Assembly: GCA_010027825.1 (NCBI GenBank)
Contig: RGUK01000056.1
Location: 1 to 7,920, forward strand
Source: a bacterium
GTDB lineage: Bacteria > Dependentiae > Babeliae > Babeliales > RVW-14
Direction of reading: 5' to 3'
DNA length: 7,920 nucleotides
The notes beneath the pieces are model-generated. The model saw only the letters and a list, made by a program, of their open reading frames with translations, was not told where the DNA came from and made no database searches. A program made the position numbers and the translations under genes. Positions 5,350 to 7,920 of this stretch are shown in pieces. How positions within the stretch are numbered: the first letter of the stretch is position 1; the number at the start of each line of letters is the position of its first letter.

Positions 5350-5719
5350 GTTGGGCACCCTTTTGGAGTTTATTATTAGCCGGTTTACGGATTTTTACAA
5401 CTGTTGATTTTTGGCCCACAACCAATTCAGCTTGACATGGTAGTGATTCTTTCAAAATTTTCATCTCATCCCAGAGTTTTTCTAAACCGCGAAAGGTTTC
5501 ATGATGTCTCTCAATGGCGTGGTTGTTTGCATCGAGCGCCTTTGTGCAATTTTGAAGAGCGATGGTACTGGAGTTCAATGCAGCTATCATTTCACGAAAA
5601 CTGGAAGTTACCACCTGAAAAACTGGTGGGAGCCATTTCCAGACAATATAACCAACAGCCAAATAAAAAATCATGAGTGGTCCATAAATGACACCATATT
5701 TAAAAACCAACTCTTCCAC
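5342..5719 (-). CDS. Single-span membrane protein with coiled-coil region, unknown function
   Basis: From a GTG at 5719 this encodes 125 residues. A membrane span lies at about 10-29 (VIYGPLMIFYLAVGYIVWKW), followed by PP and a helical stretch (about 33-93: VFQVVTSSFREMIAALNSS...ALDANNHAIERHHETFRGL...) that looks like a coiled coil, then a Lys-rich tail. The GTG is chosen because AAAGGA (5732-5727) lies 7 bases upstream and the GTG follows the tailspike stop by only 4 bases; an in-frame GTG at 5758 would overlap the tailspike by 35 bases and has no better site. The gene holds the position of the class II holin behind the tail fibre in T7-like phages, but the long coiled coil is more like a spanin or an anchor. 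Function is not recognised. Confidence 0.7.
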   Translation of the reverse strand: MEELVFKYGVIYGPLMIFYLAVGYIVWKWLPPVFQVVTSSFREMIAALNSSTIALQNCTKALDANNHAIERHHETFRGLEKLWDEMKILKESLPCQAELVVGQKSTVVKIRKPANNKLQKGAQHA

Positions 5720-5732
5720 TGCCCTATCCTTT
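5720..5732 (-). promoter_or_regulatory. Ribosome binding site for the GTG-started membrane protein gene
   Basis: AAAGGA (5732-5727) with a 7-base spacer, TAGGGCA, to the GTG at 5719. The site includes the end of the tailspike gene and its TAG stop, so terminating ribosomes could reinitiate directly. Confidence 0.6.
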
Positions 5733-7920
5733 CCTGACTTTGATTTTCCAAGAACCACTCGCCAAATCTATAGCGCCACCAGTATCGTTACTGAGTTTGA
5801 TTCTCACAGTGTCGGCCGCACTTACGTAACCGGTTGCTTGCATACCCTGTAAGTCATAAGGCGCGGCCACATCCACAACATCACCAAAAGCCGCGCCGGT
5901 CACAGTAATAGGTCCAGAAACTTCCCCGGCGCCACTGGCAATATTACCTGGGTTATAAGTAAAAGAAGCGGTTAAAATCTCCTGATTACGTAGTGTAACC
6001 CAATCAGTGCCAAGAGTGTGGCTAGAGCCGGTTGTAAGACGTAACCATCCAGTGACCGTTAAACCTAAACTGTAAGCTGGAGAGGTGTTAAAAATACGGT
6101 GGCCAGCCACATAAGTCCCGCTGGTGGGGACAGCAGTTCCACCTAATTCACATATATTTAAAATTTTTCCATAATCAGCACTGGCTGGACTTGTTTCTTC
6201 AATTACATAGTGCCAGCGCCCAGGGCTTGCGGCCGGGATTACACCAACCCCACCGTTAGAATCATTGGTGCCTGTAGCGGTTGGTTTACAATAAATTGTT
6301 TCTGGTTGAGTGATTTGGACAACAGTGCCAGAAGAAGTGTGGTGGGCTTTAAGACAGTTTCTATAGTGGTTTCCACCAACTTTTACACCTTTCATTCGTG
6401 AGATATTAATCCCCGCTGGGAAGGCTTGAGTAGTGGCTGACCATGTACCATCCTTATTTACGGTGTCGCGGTTTGGTGACTCATGATATGGGTCAAGGTC
6501 AAAACGGTTGTTGTAAATTTTTATATCAACAAACACATCATTGGTGATAAAATCGTTAGTAAGACCGGAACTCGTACAACGGTGAACATTATTATCAGAA
6601 ATAACCACATTTTCAAAATCAAAATCCTCGGCCACTTGACCAGTACGCGCCGCAATCAAGAACCCATAAAGCCCTGTGCTGATGGTGTTATTTGATATAA
6701 TTGCATTTTTTAATGTTCTATCAAGCCGGATACCGGTGGCGTCCATGCTTGCGGTGGTGAGGGCAAGGTCAGCATAACCAGTTTTATTAAATGGTAGACC
6801 CCAACCAAGGTCTGAATAGTTTACAGTATTTGTAGCAGCAGTACGTACAAGAGTGTTACCCGAAACATTGACACCGAATCCGCCGGCGTGTGGGGTTGTT
6901 GAAGCAGTTCCCTTGTTGTGGAGGTATTGATGGTATGGGACAAAAGTACTGGAAGCGGTGATATTTCCACCGGGTTTGTTGGCAAGTGTTGCCCCACCAC
7001 TTGTAGCCGCCACACTTCCCACTTGGATGTACGTGCGGTAAACGCCAAACGGGCCAAACACCGGACCATCAATCACATCAGAAATAGTGTTACCGGTCAC
7101 GGTAATCGCCAAAGCTGATGTGTTACCCTCACTAAATGTAGCATCGCTAAAGGATGCAATAATACCGTACGACCTTGGGCGTCTGATTTGGTTTCCAACA
7201 ATCGTGATGTCCCTACCACCAAGACATTTAATACCAAAACTATCAACGATGGTGCAGCCAATGATAGTTACACCACGGCGCACCGGGTTTGGTGCCGCGT
7301 CTGGGGTGTGGCAAGCAAAAGCATCATCACCACAGTTTTGAACAGAACATCCGGTAAAGGTTACACCGGAACATGCGGTGAAGTTAAAGGCGTCACGACA
7401 GCTATTTTGAACGTGGCAATTCGAAACAAAAACGTTTGTAGAGTATTCAGATGTAATATTAAGTTTTCGAGCATTATTACTCTGAACGTTCATAAAAATG
7501 AGATTATCAACTTGGGATAGTCTGAATGGTCGTAAATCAGATGACATTTCGCTTTGGTTTGTAAGCCAAGTACCATCTACTCGAAAGTCTCTAAAACAAA
7601 TATTAGACCTCCGTGGGCTGGGGGTACGGCTTGAATAAAACATAAAGTTGGTGGCATTAACATCATCATAAAGGAACTTAGCTGTGTGCATTCCACCACC
7701 AGCAATCGTGATGTTGTTGGTAGTAATTTCGTGACCACCCTTAGTCTTAAACGTTTTACCATCATCAGCATAAACTGTTGCCGGTTTTCCACTAGCAATA
7801 GCCGCGCTTAATGCGGCTTGAACAGCGGCGGTATCATCAGCCACTCCATCACCCACCGCACCATAGTCCATGATGTGATAATACTCGGCAAAACGGTCAG
7901 CCAAAGAACGAGAGGTGGTG
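5724..7920 (-). CDS. Tailspike / tail fibre with pectate-lyase-type beta-helix (5' end outside window)
   Basis: At least 732 codons; the frame is open to the right edge, reading TTSRSLADRFAEYY before any plausible start. A TTG at 7904 is the first codon that could serve as start, but the 'R-[ST]-LA-[DE]-RFA' lead-in normally joins a virion-binding N-terminal domain to the catalytic part, so the true start is upstream. Next comes IMDYGAVGDGVADDTAAVQAAL, the entry to a right-handed parallel beta-helix (Pectate_lyase_3 type). The body has typical helix coils such as FVSNCHVQNS, VTFTGCSVQNCGDDAF, VTIIGCTIVDSFG and ITIVGNQI. Near the C-terminus are a GTYVAGHRIFN...GWLRL module and a beta-sandwich of about 83 residues (LTASFTYNPG...SGSWKIKVRKG) of a kind seen on other phage tailspikes. 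It would bind or degrade host surface polysaccharide. The catalytic acids cannot be assigned by eye. Confidence 0.9.
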   Translation of the reverse strand, partial: TTSRSLADRFAEYYHIMDYGAVGDGVADDTAAVQAALSAAIASGKPATVYADDGKTFKTKGGHEITTNNITIAGGGMHTAKFLYDDVNATNFMFYSSRTPSPRRSNICFRDFRVDGTWLTNQSEMSSDLRPFRLSQVDNLIFMNVQSNNARKLNITSEYSTNVFVSNCHVQNSCRDAFNFTACSGVTFTGCSVQNCGDDAFACHTPDAAPNPVRRGVTIIGCTIVDSFGIKCLGGRDITIVGNQIRRPRSYGIIASFSDATFSEGNTSALAITVTGNTISDVIDGPVFGPFGVYRTYIQVGSVAATSGGATLANKPGGNITASSTFVPYHQYLHNKGTASTTPHAGGFGVNVSGNTLVRTAATNTVNYSDLGWGLPFNKTGYADLALTTASMDATGIRLDRTLKNAIISNNTISTGLYGFLIAARTGQVAEDFDFENVVISDNNVHRCTSSGLTNDFITNDVFVDIKIYNNRFDLDPYHESPNRDTVNKDGTWSATTQAFPAGINISRMKGVKVGGNHYRNCLKAHHTSSGTVVQITQPETIYCKPTATGTNDSNGGVGVIPAASPGRWHYVIEETSPASADYGKILNICELGGTAVPTSGTYVAGHRIFNTSPAYSLGLTVTGWLRLTTGSSHTLGTDWVTLRNQEILTASFTYNPGNIASGAGEVSGPITVTGAAFGDVVDVAAPYDLQGMQATGYVSAADTVRIKLSNDTGGAIDLASGSWKIKVRKG

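Noticed and set aside
5719..5758. GTG at 5758 as start of the membrane protein gene.
   Set aside because: It overlaps the tailspike by 35 bases and adds a Lys-rich 13 residues; the GTG at 5719 has an AAAGGA with ideal 7-base spacing.
6200..7520. Several + strand and alternative-frame open stretches opposite the tailspike.
   Set aside because: They are short, lack ribosome binding sites and recognisable domains, and lie across a continuous beta-helix coding frame.
1..7920. CRISPR array, tRNA, insertion sequence or anti-phage defence system.
   Set aside because: No spaced short repeats, cloverleaf, terminal inverted repeats with transposase, or defence-type domains were seen on either strand.

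Overview
The window looks like part of a tailed bacteriophage or prophage that infects a Gram-negative bacterium. It carries a tyrosine integrase, a pectate-lyase-type tailspike, a holin/amidase lysis cassette and a nested pair of genes that resemble Rz/Rz1 spanins. Spanins are only needed where there is an outer membrane, which is the main evidence for the host type. Nothing in the sequence fixes a host genus or phage family, and both window edges cut through genes.

Layout. Positions 1-1490 are read on the + strand: the 3' part of a gene resembling a phage deoxynucleoside monophosphate kinase, a complete tyrosine recombinase, and a small probable helix-turn-helix regulator whose start lies inside the recombinase gene. 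Positions 1484-7920 are read on the - strand. In transcription order they hold the tailspike (5' end outside the window), a one-span membrane/coiled-coil protein, a secreted repeat-rich fibre-like protein, a 90-base gap with a sigma70-like promoter, two related small beta-rich proteins (one with a signal peptide), a hairpin terminator, a small beta-rich phage protein, the amidase endolysin, an LLH-type holin and the spanin pair. The two transcription units converge and overlap by 7 bases at 1484-1490.

How the parts work together. The - strand genes are a late module for host recognition and lysis. The tailspike and fibre-like proteins would act on surface glycans or receptors. The holin would permeabilise the inner membrane, the amidase would cut the peptide cross-bridge, and the spanins would disrupt the outer membrane. 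The integrase and HTH protein suggest a temperate lifestyle, with the regulator translationally linked to the integrase. No attP site, tRNA gene, CRISPR array or insertion sequence was recognised.

Most of this is ordinary phage biology. The least ordinary points are two apparently structural proteins with Sec signal peptides, a perfect 62-base tandem duplication inside one of them, an uncharacterised membrane/coiled-coil protein translated right behind the tailspike, and a hairpin terminator whose best T-tract faces against the genes around it. No stretch over 300 bases lacks a gene.
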